64,000 nt of DNA from Otis tarda (Eukaryota; Chordata; Aves; Otidiformes; Otididae): NCBI GenBank assembly GCA_026413225.1, contig CM048591.1, positions 47,451,803-47,515,802 on the forward strand, read 5' to 3'. The position numbers and the translations under genes are program-made. Below, one piece after another: positions 1 to 33,791 of this stretch. Below the pieces are notes generated by a model that did no database searches, was not told where the DNA came from, and saw only the letters and a list, made by a program, of their open reading frames with translations. Every line of letters begins with the position of its first letter. Position 1 is the stretch's first letter.

Positions 1-360
1 CTGCAGCTGGTCGATGTCCTTCTTATGTTGGGTGCTCCAGAACTGGACACAGTACTCCAGGTGGGGTCTCACCAGGGCAGAGTAGAGGGGCAGAATCACC
101 TCCCTCGACCTGCTGACCACACTCCTCTTGATGCAACCCAGGATGCGGTTAAACGCCTTCTGGGCCACAAGAGCACATTGCCTGCTCATGTTGAGCTTCT
201 CATCCACCAGCACTCCCAAGGCCTTCTCCTCAGGGCTGCTCTCAATCCATTCCCTGCCCAGCCTGTATTTGTGCCTGGGATTGCCACGACCCAGGTGCAG
301 GACCTTGCACTTGGCCTGGTTGAACTTCATGAGGTTGGCACGGGCCCTCCTCTCCAGCCT
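1..360 (-). mobile_element. CR1 LINE fragment (ORF2 C-terminal part), cut by window start
   Basis: Antisense to the plus strand, this stretch matches the part of CR1 ORF2 after the reverse transcriptase core. It aligns with about 60499-60860 of the well-preserved CR1 in this window, including the segments encoding '[18 protein letters not shown]' and the 'LHLGRGNP' region. The similarity stops abruptly near 360, which is the 5' truncation point usual for CR1. The 3' end of the element lies before base 1. It sits in intron 1 of SPIN1 on the antisense strand. Open frames on the plus strand here are shadows of the element. Confidence 0.9.
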
Positions 361-1050
361 GATTTATATTTGTTTGCCTTGTGATTGCCACTGTGGACAG
401 TCACCCTCTTCTTCTGATACCCCAGAGCCATAGGCCTCAAACTTGGCCTGGGACACATCTTTAGTTTTATAAGATAAAATGTTGTTAATTAGATTTAGAT
501 GTGTTAAGATAATTTACTTTGAGCTGATTAACAATATCTTATCTAAGATGTTATTGTTAAGGAAAATATTGTTTATCAGTTTAAAAAGGTTATTAAAAAT
601 GTTATAATTAGGAGAAAATATTTTTATTTGTTTTTATTGAGCTTTTATATCTTTTCGGACACTCATACAAAGGTTAGGAAACCAGGTTGCTTGCACTATA
701 TACATCTAGCTCACACATCCTCTACCTCTATCCTTTTTCTCCTTGTGACCAGCACCTTATCTTACTCTTTCCTTTTTATCTCACTTTTGTCTTTCTTGTC
801 ATCTTACGTATATAGTTTGATGTTGTAGTTTGATAATTATAATTGGATAAACCTCTCCTTTCCTTTTAGTTTTGTAACTTGCCTAACAATAATATTTAAA
901 ATGGTATAAAGGAAAAGCAAGGAGCTATTATAATATGGTTGGGGTTTTTTTCTTCTTCTTTTCCTTTATGTCTCTCCTTTCCTCTATTACTTATGCCACC
1001 ACGGAACCCTGTCCCTGAGGCAACAACGTTGAGCCACGGGGTGGTGTAAG
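361..1050. other. AT-rich intron 1 sequence with nothing recognised
   Basis: Between the CR1 fragment and the LTR-like block the sequence is AT-rich, with repeated TTAAGAT/TTATTGTTAA-like words and a pyrimidine-rich patch around 936-980. No gene, exon or known repeat was recognised. Part of 980-1050 (a GC-richer stretch with CCACGGAACCC and GAGCCACGGGG) may belong to the following LTR-like element. Confidence 0.5.
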
Positions 1051-1053
1051 AGA

Positions 1054-1595
1054 CTGTGTTGGATGTCTGTCTCAACATTGTCGGAACATCAAACCATCAC
1101 CGCCGTAACAACAGAGCACCAGTCAAACCACAGGACTAGAGGCTTTCTGTTTTCTTGCGAACCTGAATGCAGAGCAGATTGCGAGAACTTTAGCCCTACC
1201 CCCATGCATGCGCCCAGACTAAAGGCCAGGAAAACAGAGGGGCCCAGAGACAGTATTGGGCATGCATACCACCACCAGGTGAGGGGTGCGGTTAAGCAGA
1301 CCACTTGAAAGGACAATGAATATGCAATGAGACGACCCAATAAAAGAACAGAAATGACCAACATCAGATGTTCATCGGTTCTCCCACGAGTGAATTGGAC
1401 TGTTGGGACACCGCCACTCTGTGGTGGTAGCTATTGCAACAGAAGTTTTTTCGCTCTTTCCTTTCTTTCTCTTGCATTTGCGAACTACTTGTTGGGCAAA
1501 TAAAGTTACCTGGTGCTTGACTCTGTTTTGAGTCTTAATTCTGTTCCCAAGAATATTAGCAAAACCTCACTCCGGTCCATGACCGGCGCGTGACA
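1054..1595 (+). mobile_element. Probable solo LTR of an endogenous retrovirus (boundaries uncertain)
   Basis: The block has an LTR-like layout on the plus strand: a GC-richer U3-like part, a TATA-like CCAATAAAAG at about 1339, an AATAAA signal at about 1499 followed by a TG-rich stretch, and an end at GCGTGACA. An eight-base word ACTGTGTT occurs both near 1053 and just after 1594, which may be flanking duplication or coincidence. No internal retroviral coding sequence lies on either side, so it is read as a solo LTR fossil. Family not assigned; it does not resemble the other LTRs in this window. Confidence 0.5.
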
Positions 1596-3088
1596 CTGTG
1601 TTCTAGTAAAGTAGCTAAGCTACTAGCTTAGCTAATAGCTTCCTGCATTTTCAAGTGCTTTTTAGAAGTTGACTATTGTTGCCTTGATATCATTCAGCAT
1701 TGTTGTGTATAGACACTGGTAGATTTCAGGAAGAGATGAAATGTGGAAAAACTACTAAGTTCCTGTAAAAGAATTTTTAACTTTAATTTCACAAATTCAT
1801 ACAAATTCCTGACTGTGAATGTCTAAGTTAGCTCTTCCAAAGTACGTATCTCTGTAAAAACTTCAAATTACCGAATGTTTGTCTCTCTATTGCTGTTTTT
1901 TCCTGAGAGTATTCTTCTCTATTGCTCTAATGTTACTAGAAGTTAATGGGTACAGTTCATAGAAAAATTGACAAGTGTTGTTAGATACAAGTGCATTTTT
2001 CTGCATAATAGTTTTACTATACCTCAAGACATGTTCTTGTATGTTCTCTTATTCAGTAAGGCACTAGCATAAGGTATGCTTTTTCCCTTAGCTGGGTCAC
2101 TAGTTAGGGATATTCCCTGGTTTTTAACATGTGTTTGAAAATTGACTTCCAAAACTGAAGTAGAAGAGGGAAGACCAGCGCTGATAAACAGATTGCAGTG
2201 CATCGTGACAGTAATGATGTTCCTTAAGGAAATGAGGCTAAAAGTATGATCTGACCTAACTTGTTTTAGCTGTGTGCAGCACTGAAGTAATTTGAATGAA
2301 TGTTTCCTGTCCAAAAATGTTAGTCTGAAATAAGTTAACCTATAATGCTTCAAATTTTCAGGTGACCACAAGTTTCTGTAATTAAATTCTGAAGAGGACT
2401 TTAAAAAGTTGTTCTCACTTATCTCCCTCCTTTAGAGGAATGTGATGACGAAATGTTTTGGGAATCTCATGAGTTTAGGTATAGAGAACTGCCAGAAACT
2501 TCAGCAGATCTTCTATGAACCGATGATTTCCTCAACAAAATTGGTAGCTTGAGTCACTGGAGTGGAATCGCTGTTTTGGTACCTTTTATGTGTTGGATTT
2601 TTTTTTTTTTCAGCAGAGTTGTTTTGTTTTTTTTTCTTCAACATCTGTGAGGCAAAGTTATTCTGCTATATGAGTGAGAGGATGTTTTTTTTTTTCCTAA
2701 TAAATGGAAATAGTTTATTTGTGCTTTACCTCTGGTGAACATAGTACAATTTCTTCTAAGCTGATAGTCATTCTTCCCTGTACGAGGCTCAGTGGTTTTT
2801 AAGAAGCTTTCCTTTCTATATGTAGTTCACTTTGATGTGATATGGAACTTGCCTATGAACATGAGGGAAAAGTAGAAGCCCCAGTACTTGTTTTGCTGTA
2901 TTCTTGCCCATATGCCCTCTGTTTTAATGTTTTCAGAGTAATAGAAAATTAATGAATTTCCTAGTGAGTATGAAAGCAAGCGTTAAAGTGAAGCAAAATA
3001 TTTTTATCTATCCAGATCAGTTAATGCTTACTTACCTTAACCAAGTCTCAAATCAAACTATTTATACTTTACCTGTTTTGTTTTTCAG
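1596..3088 (+). other. SPIN1: SPIN1 intron 1, 3' portion
   Basis: AT-rich sequence leading to the acceptor of SPIN1 exon 2. It has a short palindrome near 1614-1632 (AAGCTACTAGCTT core) and T-runs at about 2600-2630 and 2685-2696. The last bases are a good polypyrimidine tract and CAG ending at 3088. No promoter-like GC-rich sequence is present, so the SPIN1 promoter and first exon are placed upstream of the window. Confidence 0.6.
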
Positions 3089-3262
3089 AGTACTGTAATT
3101 GAAAGTGCACCTTCTACATCTAAGGAAGGACAAATTCATGATTGATTGGTGGATTAATAAGTAGCTGTCTTATTCTAAGAGTAAGACTATATTCTGGCAG
3201 TTGGGAAGAACTGGATTTTCACCCTAGTTCAGCAGCTTTGCTGCTCACTTAAACACAGATGA
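3089..3262 (+). other. SPIN1: SPIN1 exon 2, 5' UTR part
   Basis: The tract CCTGTTTTGTTTTTCAG ends at 3088 and is the best acceptor upstream of the start codon, so about 174 nt of 5' UTR precede the ATG in this exon. In human SPIN1 the start codon also lies in the second exon. The exact acceptor is inferred from sequence only. Confidence 0.7.
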
Positions 3263-25025
<21,763 letters not shown>

Positions 25026-27440
25026 ACGTCATCGTGAACTTTTGCCAAATTTGTGGAACTATTAAATGTAAAATTTGTAGACACAAAGACTTGACTGCTT
25101 TCCAGTTTAATGAAAGCTTAAATGTCCCTGCGAACCCACAATCTCTGCCAGCAAAACTGTTTTGTTCTGAATAATATTAACAAACATGACACATTTTGTG
25201 TAAGAGAACTCCTTTTCTTGAAGGAGGTCAATATATTTGGGCAGGAGGGAGTTAAAAGCAAAGAACAGCTGCAAATTCAAGCTGTGTAAAGTTGATCTAG
25301 TATTGTAATCATTAATCTAAATTTTTTCATAAATTTTAACTTTTCCTTCAACCTTGCACTCACCTGTTCAACTGCCACATGCAAGTGTAGTTTGATATTT
25401 TGATATGCCTTCTTTTGTAATATTAAATTTAATTTCTTGGCTATTGGCAGTCCTTGTTTTCAGGGTTGGGACAGAGGTGACTTTTCTGAAAGGTTTAAAC
25501 AGTTTGTGCAGCATTGAGTGTGCCTAACCCAAGTAACATCAATCTGCTGTGTTTCCACACTTTATTTCAAATCCAGATTTTTAAGAACTTGGCAGTACAT
25601 GGAAATACTTGTACATTTTCAGTAGTCACAGGGCAGTAGGATATCAAGTGTTTGACTTGCGCACCTTTCAGTGAAAAGGCTTTGAACTATAAAAATATAG
25701 TTAATCTGTATAACCAGTTAAATAGACAATGCAGGTTAATGGCCCGTATTTACAGGTTGTAGGAACCAGTAAAATACATGCAACAAGGCTGCCTTCAATC
25801 CTAAATGTACTTCTTTCTTTGTTTGTTATACACACTTCTTAGCAAAACCCAAGTGCTTGGTGCCACAACTTTAACAGTATATATGCTACTTCAGAAAACT
25901 TTAGACTACGCATTGGCAATCAGTAGTCTCTCATTTAATATCAGAACCTAGAAACCTGAATGTTTGTGTGTGAACTTAGGAGCCTAACAGTAGTTAAAAT
26001 TTTACATGGTAAACACAATCTCATGTCAGGGGGCGGGGGGTGGAGGGCCTTTTACATTGAAGACTTGCTTTAGAGAAGGAGAAGTATTTGTTTCCTTCTG
26101 CTCAGTCTGTTGCATTTCTTTGTTGGTTGGTTTGTTTGTTTGTTGTTTTGTTTTTAACCATTTTGGTTCAAGAAGGCATCTTCCCCACTTACTCTCTTTC
26201 TGGCTTTTCCACATAAGGAGTGTCCGGAGAAAACTACAGCTTAAACCTGTTGTTGCCTTTGTGGTGTACATTGTACTTGCTTTGAGGTATGCTCTTAATG
26301 TGAATTTCATTCTATGAACACTAGAGTTCTGCATGCCAGTGGTGTACTATCTAATGGAAGCTATAGGCAGTCTCAGTGGTTCAGTCATCTGCATTAGATT
26401 GTGGATGTAAATAGCAGCCCACAACAGCAAAATCCTTTCACGGTTTTAATCTTGCAAGATAGTTGTAAATGAAAATTAGGATTTTTTTAAGTGTGGCAGC
26501 TTTTAAAGGTACCGGAATTGTAACAACGATCAGCACAGCAACAAAATTGTCAAGTTACATTAAGGCAGAGCTCTGTAAGTTTCAAAGAACTGCTTCACAG
26601 AAATACAGTGTGTGAAGACAGTCAACACTGTTGATGGAAGGAACAAATGCTCTGATATCCAACCGTATGCCATTAGTGGAAGGATGCAGGAGAGGTGCTG
26701 TTAATCAGAGATCAGAGGTCCAGATGACCTCTATTGTGGGTATTCTTGATATTGAAGACTCAGTGGTTTAAGCCCCTTTCTGTCCATTTTTTTGCCTGAT
26801 TTCATATTTTAGCCTTAAGGCTTGTGCCTCATTATGCTGTTGAATGGTAATAAATACTCTTCATATAAATATGATACCTTAATTCTTTATCAATTGCTAC
26901 TATATTGCATTATGCCCAGTATTTCATCACGGGCAACCAAAGGCAGGCTATTGTCTTTCAGTGAATAGCTTCTCAATGCAGTCCTTAAGCACTAAGTACC
27001 TGAGTCTAAATGTTCCTTGTGTTTTGAACAAAGTGAACAGATTTGCAACACAGTGTTTTCATCCTGCAGATCTGTTAAGTGTTTTCTATTGACTCTTAAG
27101 AGTCCTGCATGTAAATCTCAAAGCTGAGCCTGGCTCCATGAGCCCAAGTTGATATTTGTGGCACAAGAATGAGTGAGTGTATTGATAATACACAAGATAC
27201 ATGAATAACCTAGTACACTGAACTTTGGGCTATATATCTGAGGAATACAAGGTTTGTTTTGAAATATCTGAGGTTTAGGTCTACTGGAACATTTTTAGCA
27301 TTAGGCTTGCATTTGTGGGTTTTCTGCAAGCCTCTTGAATGCACCATGTATTCTGCCAATCAGAGTGTAATCTATAAAGTGTAAATTTTATGGTTGTTTT
27401 TAGATGTCCCCGTTGTCTGTTGCGTGGATATTTCTTTTCA

Positions 27441-27468
27441 TCTTTCTTTCCTCTTTCCCCCTCCTCCT

Positions 27469-27499
<31 letters not shown>
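27441..27499 (+). repeat. 59-nt uninterrupted pyrimidine tract in SPIN1 3' UTR
   Basis: C/T only, beginning TCTTTCTTTCCTC and ending in T-runs of 13 and 18 separated by a single C. Length is prone to slippage, and the tract could bind PTB-like proteins or form triplex DNA; neither is shown. Confidence 0.8.
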
Positions 27500-28576
27500 G
27501 ATAGCTTAAACCACCTATTTGAGGCTTGAGACTAATTCCACTCCCTGCCCATCTGCTCTGGGCTTTGTTTTAGGCTCATGTTTCAGATCTGCATGCAGTG
27601 CTTGCGTTACCCTGGTAACTAAATGTTGGTTCCTTGTTATAGGGGTTCAACATTACTTTCCAAAATCACATAGGGCTTGTGATAGTACAAGCCATGGATC
27701 TTTGTATAAAAAGTTATTCGCCTTTCACATTTACCTGCTGTAGTATTGTTGTATATTGTGTGTGTGCGTGTGTGTGACGTCAGGCTGCCATGTAAAACTT
27801 CGGAAAAGGAAAAAAAAAATGCAGACCATCCTTTTTTGCATGCTTAGAGGGTTAGAACGTTCAATGTAACAAACTAAAGTTGCATGTTAAAATGTTTAGG
27901 TTTTTGTTTTGTTCTGTTTTTATTTTGTGTTCAGTTTTTTGTGAATTTGCTTATTGTGCTGTTTTAATGGTTGTTAGTAGGATTAAATGCACTGGTGAGA
28001 CGAGCATAGTGCCAACGGAAGGTAATTTTCCAGTTGTATGTGTCATACAGCATTTGAAGGAACCATGTATTCTGTTTAAGAAAAAATAAAATTGCTGTCG
28101 ATTAGCAAAACACTACATTTTTCTTCTTTCTTTTTGAGTGCCAAACCCTAACCTATGTTGGAGTGGATAATGGGGAAAACCCTTTTTATTGCAACAGGTA
28201 GAAGCCTTTAAGCGAATTGTTTAAAAAGAGAGGCTTTATCTTCAGATAGAATTAACTATTTGCTTCAGGGAAAAGAATGATGGTTAAAAAACCGTTTCTG
28301 GTTCCTTGAAAATGCTGTGCTTTTTGTATTTTACATCAGTAGTGCAATTTGGATGGTTCTTGGTATGTGTATAGTTCAAAGGTCTTCGTGTTCACATTTT
28401 AAAATTAGGTAATGACTTCATCTTTAGAGCTTGGTTTCATTATTTTTATTTTATTTTGAACAATGTAGACAGTTCCCTGTTCTCTGCATTTAGAAGTATA
28501 AACACTTTAAATCTGTTACTTAATTCTGTAAGTAATTTTTATAATTATGATGTAACTCTATCCTTAAAACATTTAA

Positions 28577-28582
28577 AATAAA
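28577..28582 (+). terminator. SPIN1: Likely distal SPIN1 polyadenylation signal (AATAAA)
   Basis: Canonical AATAAA with TGTAAACTTTGTTCT downstream. Another canonical hexamer at 28085-28090 could serve a shorter transcript. Confidence 0.55.
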
Positions 28583-29892
28583 CCCTTTATGTGCAACTTA
28601 TGACTGTAAACTTTGTTCTCATGAGCAAAATGTACTGATGTGGTTTCAGATTGTGAAGAAGCAGTTTCTCCAGTTTTCTAATTAAAAAGGATGTACTATT
28701 TTAATGCTGAGCTATATATGCTGGTATAATACTTACCTTCTGAAATAAGTTTGCTTGCAAAGCCAAATCTTTATTTTTTTTTCCAAGTAAGTATAAATGC
28801 TGATAAGATGGAACTTGGCTAAGGGAAATAATACTGCTTAAATTGTATTTTACCAAACACAGAAAAACTCCCTCCGGGAGATTGTGAAGGAGTCTCTGTT
28901 TCCAGAACACACAAAATATTTCAGCAGTGGGGAGCAGCAGAAGCATTTTGTAGTGTTTAGGTGATAGACTTATCTGCTTTGTATTAATAAAATTCAAAAT
29001 TCAATTAAGCATGCTTTACTGATGATTAAAAAAGCAAAGTTGATCCAAATTAGAGGTGATGAGCAGTCTTCCAATCAATGCATGAAGACGTAATTATTTT
29101 ATGTTGTTAAATATCTAAAGCAGACTTTCAATATTGAACAGATTTTCTTAATTCCTGCCTCTTTTCTGGTAATAAAGAGGAAAGTGTTTTATAGATATCC
29201 CAAAATACATTTTTTGACACCAAGCTCATTAGATGTATACTGAAGATCTTGGAGCATGCCAGCATGCGGTTGGGATGAATGCCCAAGCCTCTTCAGTTCG
29301 CTTAGTTCAGTGTCCTGTTTATTATATCCTGTTGTCTGAGAGACTGGTCCCAGTGAAGATTTATATTGTGTACATCTGCCGATTAGGGAGAGGCTAAGAC
29401 TTTGCTTTAGCAAGACCATCACATCCAAAAAGCAGATTTTAATCAGTGTGTGCTGGCTACATTAAATTATGGTTAAAAATAGAAACACTAACATGTTATG
29501 ACTAATGCCTGAACCTGTTCCGTATTACAGCTGATAAACCAACCTCAGTTTTGTAGCATCTCTTTTCATAAAAACAAAGATGGTTTTGTTCTCTTACTGC
29601 AGTAATGAAACTGCCCCTTAAAGCTGGTTGCTTAGGAGCTCTCTTAACAGGCAGCTCAAATGTTGATGTTTTGAAGGCAGTAATGTCCCACAGATTTAGG
29701 AGGGTAGAGTATGAATACTACCCAGAGCTACAGCTTTAATGCAACTGTACTCTATTTGCACATCTGTCAGGTTCCTCTCTGTGCATATGAACAGGTTATA
29801 TTTTCAGGAAAAAAAAAAAAGCTGCTTTCTCTGCTCAGTGAATTAAGTTATTTTGCAATCTAGTAATTTTTTTAATATTCGTGCTGTTAACC

Positions 29893-29926
29893 AGTTTGAG
29901 TTGCTGATGAGTTTGAGTTGCTGATG
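29893..29926. repeat. 17-bp tandem duplication
   Basis: Two perfect adjacent copies of AGTTTGAGTTGCTGATG (29893-29909 and 29910-29926), just upstream of a long T-run. Confidence 0.85.
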
Positions 29927-29941
29927 ACTAGTGGACGCTGG

Positions 29942-29968
29942 CTTTTTTTTTTTTTTTTTTTTTTTTTG
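29942..29968. repeat. Long T homopolymer (about 27)
   Basis: Uninterrupted T-run after GACGCTGGC. There is no adjacent gene-like sequence that would make it the tail of a minus-strand retrocopy. Confidence 0.85.
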
Positions 29969-32900
29969 GAAAAATAAGCTTTAGTAAGGATATTTTAGAA
30001 GAGGTTGGGCTGCTGCAGTTTAAGATCATTAAGATCTAAAAGGATAAGTAAGAATAGGTCAAGGAAACAACAAGTATGTACTTTCAAGTATGTACTGGAT
30101 AATATAATTTCCCCCTTTTTGCACACTTGGAAGCACTTTTTCAATCTGACTTGTTTCTTTTTCAGTTAGTAAGTTCATGCCTTGACATGTTACATCACTT
30201 AACTCTTTTCTCTGCCAGTATGAATACTTTACAATTTTAATTCATTTCAGGATTGACAGTGTGGGAAAGTTTAATCATGATACTAAGCATTTTTTTCAGG
30301 CTCTGCTCTTCCCATTTTAATAGTGTACTGCCCTCTGAATTGCTTGATTCCTCTTGCAAATTCGAAGTACAGAGCTGCCTGTGCACGATATACAGCTTTG
30401 TATGCACCACAGAAAGCAGCTGGGGTCTCACCTCTGTAAATAAGATAGTGTCTACTTAATACTTCTGTATTCTACTTAGATGTTAGTTACAGACACATTA
30501 TTTTTCTGAACTAAGTTATGACTTGGATAACTTCACTTGTGCACAATTCGTGTAAATGGTTTTGTAGCATGGCAGGTAGAAAACCTGTGTGCTTTGGCAC
30601 TGGCTCCAGCCACCCCACCCCTGTGCAATTTAGCCTTAAATTTACTTGTATTCAACTGTTACAAGTCCTTTTTGAACATTTTGATGTATTTTGGTGCCAT
30701 ATTGTTCCTCAGGTCTCTGCACTAAAGACTAACTTGTTGAAAGCTAATTTTGGTAATGGACGTGGACATCTGCACATTTACTTTGATTTGCGCAAACTTA
30801 TTTTTTCACTTCTTAAGAATGTTCCACCCAGACCTGACATTTGAGAGGCATATTTTTGTTCATAAATTACAACAATAAACACAACTTTACTTTAAATGCA
30901 CATTAAAGTTAAATCAAAGTTATTTCATGTAAACAGCTACTATTTTGGGAGGGGGAGAGGGCTGTGGGGTTTTTTTTTCCTAATGTTTGTATGGAATATA
31001 GCTCAATGACATTGCAGCTAGACCTTTAAATATGTCCTTGAAAGGAAAGGTAAGATCCTTACACATTTCACTCAGCTGGATTTGGGGCCAGTGATTTTTA
31101 GTTGTGGTGGACTAACTAGCTGCAGATGGTATATACTCACCTTTGAACTGGACTGTGGGATGACTTCTTAAATTACCTTCACAAAGACTTAATCTTTTAC
31201 CACTGGAGTAATGCACTGGGAACACTGGTTGTTAGGCTTTCCATAAAAATTCTAATTAATTTGATTTTGCAATACTCTTTACTAACTCCTAGCCATTTTT
31301 AACTTATAGAAGCATATGTCTAACTTGAACTTTCATGAGTTTAATTAATTAAAACCCAAAATAACCTTTTAAGCAGTAAGAACAAAATAAAACACTAATA
31401 GCAGAAGCACTAGAGAAGGAAATACATAATGATTCAAAGGTTGTGCTCAAGAAGTGTAAAAAGGATAGCAAGAGCACCTTACACAAGTAACTTTTTGCTA
31501 TGTTACCACATGTTTTATTATGAAAGGTTGAAACTCTGTCTTGCTGGGAATCTTCATTGCTTCATTCACTCATTCTCTGTTTTCTGCCCTAAAAGGATAT
31601 TTGTTCTGCCTGATACAAAACTCTCTTCTATTGTTAGTGAGGCTCAGTCTATTGTCTACTCAGAAGCTGGCAGGCAGCAAGAATAAAATTAAAAAGTAGA
31701 GTTATGGTGCAGTTTTCTGAAAAAGGTGGAAAAGCTAACTACTTTGATGCAAAATTTCTGATGGCAGGGAGAAAAACAAATGGACCCAGTATCTACTGAT
31801 CATGATCTGAGAAGAAGAGTCCACTCCAAAAGAATGAAAGTAAGAATAACCAAGAGGGTGCTCATAATATATAATAAACACCATGTATTAGGTTTTACTG
31901 AGGAGAAAAGAAAATTAATTGCTGCCTAGCATAGGCAATATTTTCTTATGCTGTAAATTCAAACATCATTATCCTGGTCTTTAACTTGATATTACAAGGC
32001 TAGCAGTGTAGATGGGAGAAGATAACACATGGAAATTCTCATATTTAAAACATAATAAAATTGTGCAGAGAAATGGCACAGATTAACACAATGTGTGCTC
32101 CAAATTCGGAATTCAGTTCAGCAAATAACACTCTTGCAGATTACAAAATTATAACTCTAGAATTACTACTGAACTGCCTGAGACTTTTACAGAACACAGT
32201 CATGTGTGGAAGGAAGGAAAACACTTAAAGAGTGATAAAAATTCACTGCAGAAAACTTGTGATTATAGCCCTGAAAACCATTTCATACTGCTGAGATGCT
32301 TCTCTGTGGAGTAAAAACCAGGTAGGTTCTTAATTGCGAAGATGAGTGATGCTGATGACTTTGTCCACTTGAGTCAGTAAAGAACAAAGGAAAGTATGGA
32401 CTGTGCTGCTGAAGTCAGTCGTTTGAATTCTGGAGAGAGGTCTACTTTTCTGTAAGCTATATGATTATATCACTGGCAAACATCTTGGAACAAATGCAAT
32501 TTCAAGGTTTGTTTTGGTTTGTGTTGTTTTGTTTTGTTTTTCTTACTGGGATTAGTCATTAATCTTCCATGGCTACCTGGTAGGGTAAAGGCACAGAATG
32601 ATCACCAGAGAAAATGGTGCAGTGAAGAGCAGGTCACGTCACCTGGCCAACCGACTGAAATCCTAAACCACCCTTTGGGATGGCAGTGAGACAGCAGGCC
32701 CCGCAAGGAACAGCAGCAGCGGAGCCCACTTTTTACTAGGCTCTCTTACCATAGCTGTAAGAATATTAATACTTAGTTCTGAGGCAACAATCCTTTAATC
32801 ACTGGATCACATTAAGGTTGGTCCTGCCTCACACTGTAGTGCTCTCTTTGCAAGGTCATTAGCAACAGGTAAGGAAGGCTCTCTCTTGATGCTGTTAGGG

Positions 32901-33257
32901 CTGGTGCAATCCTGTCCCATTCTAAGTCTGTTACTTGTTTTCAGGTACAAGTCTATCTCACGAGAAGAATTTGTGCCACAGCCAACTGGAGATGCAGCAT
33001 GTGATGTGGTTTCACTGTGAACATTGAAGACTTACGCTTTGAGGCATCTTTAGAACTTTACTCCTTATCTATACAGACAATAGATCTGCCCTTCTAGCAG
33101 CAAGTGATCTGTGGATCTTCCAGGTCTTTGCATCCTGGACTAGACTCTCTGCCTCTTCACAGTGTCCCACTTGCAGTGATCTGTTCCTCTGGCTTAGCCC
33201 CAGAACCGTCCCTGGAGCAGCCGGTCTCAGAGTTAACAGCCTTCCGATTTCTGGAAT

Positions 33258-33680
33258 ATAGAATCATAGAATCATAGAATTATCAAATGGTTAGGGTTAG
33301 AAGGGACCTTCAAAGGACATCTAGTCCAACCCCCTTGCAAGGAGCAGGGACATATTCTACTAGATCAGGTTGCTCAGAGCCTCATCCAACCTGGCCTTGA
33401 ATGTTTCCAAGGATGGGGCATCTACCTCTCTGGGCAACCTGTTCCAGTGTTCTATAACTCGCATTGTAAAAAATTTTTTCCTAATATCCAATCTAAATCT
33501 ACCCCCCTCTATTTTAAAACCATTACTCCTCGTCCTATCACAACAGGCCCTACTGAACAGTCTCTCCCCATCTTTCTTGTAGGCCCCCTTGAGGTACTGG
33601 AAGACTGCCATAAGGTCTCTCTGGAGCCTCCTCTTCTCCAGGCTGAACAGCTCCAACTCTCTCAGCCTGTCTTCATAGGA
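33258..33680 (-). mobile_element. CR1 LINE 3' end, 5'-truncated
   Basis: Carries the terminal (CATAGAAT) repeats, the AGGGACCTTCAAAGGACATCTAGTCCAACC hairpin-forming block typical of the CR1 3' UTR, and the last ORF2 residues in antisense ([32 protein letters not shown]... to DEALSNLI). The end near 33680 is the 5' truncation. The open frame of 98 codons on the minus strand is a piece of ORF2, not a host gene. Confidence 0.93.
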
Positions 33681-33791
33681 AAGAAAAACATGAAGATGAT
33701 TGAGTTGAAATATTTCCTCTTCTGAGTTGTTTCAGCCACAGAACAAGTTTGGGGATGAAGTTATTCTTGGGATGCAAGAATGTAAATTAGC

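Larger units (their letters stand above)
25026..28600 (+). other. SPIN1: SPIN1 3' UTR (about 3.55 kb) with alternative poly(A) signals
   Basis: Downstream of the stop lies AT-rich sequence with AATAAA at 26849-26854, 28085-28090 and 28577-28582. The last, followed by a GT/T-rich stretch, gives a UTR of about 3.55 kb, in line with the long UTR of mammalian SPIN1. A 59-nt pure pyrimidine tract lies at 27441-27499 and a (GT)n run at about 27757-27775. Which signal is used cannot be told without transcript data. No coding sequence is expected here; a few frames of about 70-100 codons are chance openings. Confidence 0.7.
28601..33257. other. Intergenic, nothing recognised
   Basis: AT-rich DNA downstream of SPIN1. 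It has a 17-bp tandem pair at 29893-29926, a run of about 27 T at 29942-29968, and a (GTTTT)n-like patch at about 32510-32540. A slightly GC-richer patch lies at 32590-33240. Open frames are short and match no family I know. An AATAAA at about 30874 is followed by no evidence of a transcript end. Confidence 0.55.

Noticed and set aside
29942-29968. Long T-run as the tail of a minus-strand processed pseudogene
   Set aside because: No gene-like antisense sequence or poly(A) signal complement follows it.
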